Positions 63,206-64,000 of a stretch of 64,000 bases of DNA are shown here, in pieces. Positions within the stretch are counted from its first letter, which is position 1, and each line of letters starts with the position of its first letter. The notes below the pieces were generated by a model. That model searched no databases. It was not told the origin of the DNA and saw only the letters and a list, made by a program, of their open reading frames with translations. A program made the translations under genes and the position numbers. The DNA comes from Lutibacter oceani (GTDB lineage Bacteria > Bacteroidota > Bacteroidia > Flavobacteriales > Flavobacteriaceae): positions 62,001 through 126,000 of the forward strand of contig NZ_QTTQ01000012.1 in the NCBI RefSeq assembly GCF_003384935.1, written 5' to 3'.

Positions 63206-64000
63206 TTGTTAAAAGATTTATTTGGCTTAAAAAATTAGGACCTGGATTACTTTTTGCAGGTGCAGCAATTGGCGTTTCTCATTTAGTTCAGTCCACAAGA
63301 GCTGGAGCAGATTTTGGTTTTGGATTAATTTGGGCGTTGGTTTTAATTCACATAGTAAAATACCCTTTTTTTCAATTCGGACCACGATATGCAACTGCAA
63401 CTGGTGAAAGCCTGTTAGATGGATATAAAAAACTAGGTAAAGGAGTTCTTATTGCTTATTTTATATTAAACTTAGCAACAATGTTTACCATACAAGCGGC
63501 TGTAACAATTGTAACTGCTGGTTTGGCAGCAAATTTATTTGGCATTACCACTAATCCAGTTATTTGGAGTATCATAATTACTGTAATTTGCTTAATCCTT
63601 TTAATTATCGGGAAATATAAATTGCTGGATAATTTAATGAAATTTATAGTTTTAACACTTACAATAAGTACAATAATTGCTTTAGCAATTGCGTATTTAA
63701 ATACTGACACTTCACTTAATTTTGTTCAAATTTTACCAAAAGGAAGTATAGAAGTTGGTTTTTTAATAGCTTTTTTAGGTTGGATGCCAGCACCGCTTGA
63801 TGTCTCTATTTGGCAATCACTTTGGGCAATTGAAAAACAAAAAAATACAACTTTAGAATTCAACACAAAACAATCTATTTTCGACTTTAATATTGGTTTT
63901 GCTGGTACACTAATACTTGGAATTTGTTTTGTTTCATTAGGTGCTTTAATTATGTTTAATTCTGGTGAAACATTTAGCGGAAGTGCTGTACAGTTTTCAC
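63202..64000 (+). CDS. Nramp-family divalent metal transporter (3' end cut by window)
   Basis: The open frame begins with TTG at 63202 (sharing TTGA with the sigma stop) and runs to the window edge without a stop, giving about 266 residues of an expected 400 or more. It is an integral membrane protein starting LKKLGPGLLFAGAAIGVSH, then STRAGADFGFGLIWALVL and later GWMPAPLDVSIWQSLW, features of the Nramp (manganese/iron) fold. The classical DPGN metal motif of helix 1 reads differently here (GAAIGVSH), so the transported ion may differ. The start is inferred from the overlap with the sigma gene. Confidence 0.75.
   Translation, partial: MIVKRFIWLKKLGPGLLFAGAAIGVSHLVQSTRAGADFGFGLIWALVLIHIVKYPFFQFGPRYATATGESLLDGYKKLGKGVLIAYFILNLATMFTIQAAVTIVTAGLAANLFGITTNPVIWSIIITVICLILLIIGKYKLLDNLMKFIVLTLTISTIIALAIAYLNTDTSLNFVQILPKGSIEVGFLIAFLGWMPAPLDVSIWQSLWAIEKQKNTTLEFNTKQSIFDFNIGFAGTLILGICFVSLGALIMFNSGETFSGSAVQFS

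Noticed and set aside
1-64000. CRISPR arrays, prophage genes, restriction or toxin-antitoxin systems
   Set aside because: No regularly spaced repeats, phage structural genes, integrase, methylase-endonuclease pairs or paired small toxin genes were seen.

Overview
The window is ordinary chromosomal DNA from a marine-type or sediment-type Flavobacteriaceae bacterium (phylum Bacteroidota). Evidence for this is the very AT-rich sequence, the TAnnTTTG type -7 promoter boxes ahead of many genes, the near absence of Shine-Dalgarno sequences, two type IX secretion (T9SS) sorting domains (one type A, one type B), a bacillithiol enzyme (BshC), the DUF4295 gene beside rpmG, 2TM-domain proteins and DUF4199. 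The genus cannot be fixed from sequence alone. I see no prophage, IS element, CRISPR array or recognisable defence island.

Layout. 1-3.0 kb: the tail of an unidentified gene, then a leftward sugar-porter plus GH32 fructanase pair. 3.2-7.1 kb: a YkgJ protein and argS from divergent promoters, then lpdA. 7.2-14.4 kb: a duplicated Cys/His lipoprotein, a hypothetical gene, a methyltransferase-bshC pair, a secreted M14 carboxypeptidase and rimO. 14.5-19.3 kb: amidase, ftsY, the rpmB-rpmG-DUF4295 ribosomal cluster and cinA. 19.4-30 kb: a broken-up menaquinone region (menB, menD, menF and a MenI-like thioesterase) interleaved with a fumarylacetoacetase-like protein, an esterase-like protein that lacks its nucleophile, a C1 peptidase, an S1/winged-helix protein and a membrane-bound AraC regulator. 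30-37.4 kb: small regulatory or hypothetical genes, an ABC exporter and a large T9SS-B secreted protein. 37.5-43.4 kb: uvrB, transaldolase, a T9SS-A protein flanked by a duplicated scrap of the neighbouring SDR gene, the SDR gene itself and the SRP RNA gene. 43.5-53 kb: DUF4199, a GT2, a phosphohexomutase, an MsbA-like exporter, tRNA-Gly(TCC), a rhomboid protease, a lipid A type acyltransferase, a barrel-like protein and a GlmM-type mutase. 53.1-58.6 kb: rpsA, then a LytTR/histidine-kinase operon with three 2TM modules and a DUF2141 protein. 58.8-64 kb: an EF-G paralogue without the catalytic histidine, then a tight run of Cys-rich miniprotein, glycosyltransferase, ECF sigma factor and an Nramp transporter cut by the window edge.

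The genes mostly serve core metabolism, translation, envelope biogenesis and respiration (menaquinone). The points most worth a second look are the EF-G2 paralogue, inverted pairs of REP-like palindromes at gene ends (one nested inside a 137-bp palindrome), the direct duplication around the T9SS-A gene, the kinase-2TM fusion, a possibly leaderless uvrB with a TAA microsatellite upstream, and tandem 21-bp-spaced repeats after the AraC gene. Several start codons were moved inward because the longest reading frame would begin inside a promoter box. Promoters and terminators are calls from motif and hairpin inspection, not from measured transcripts.
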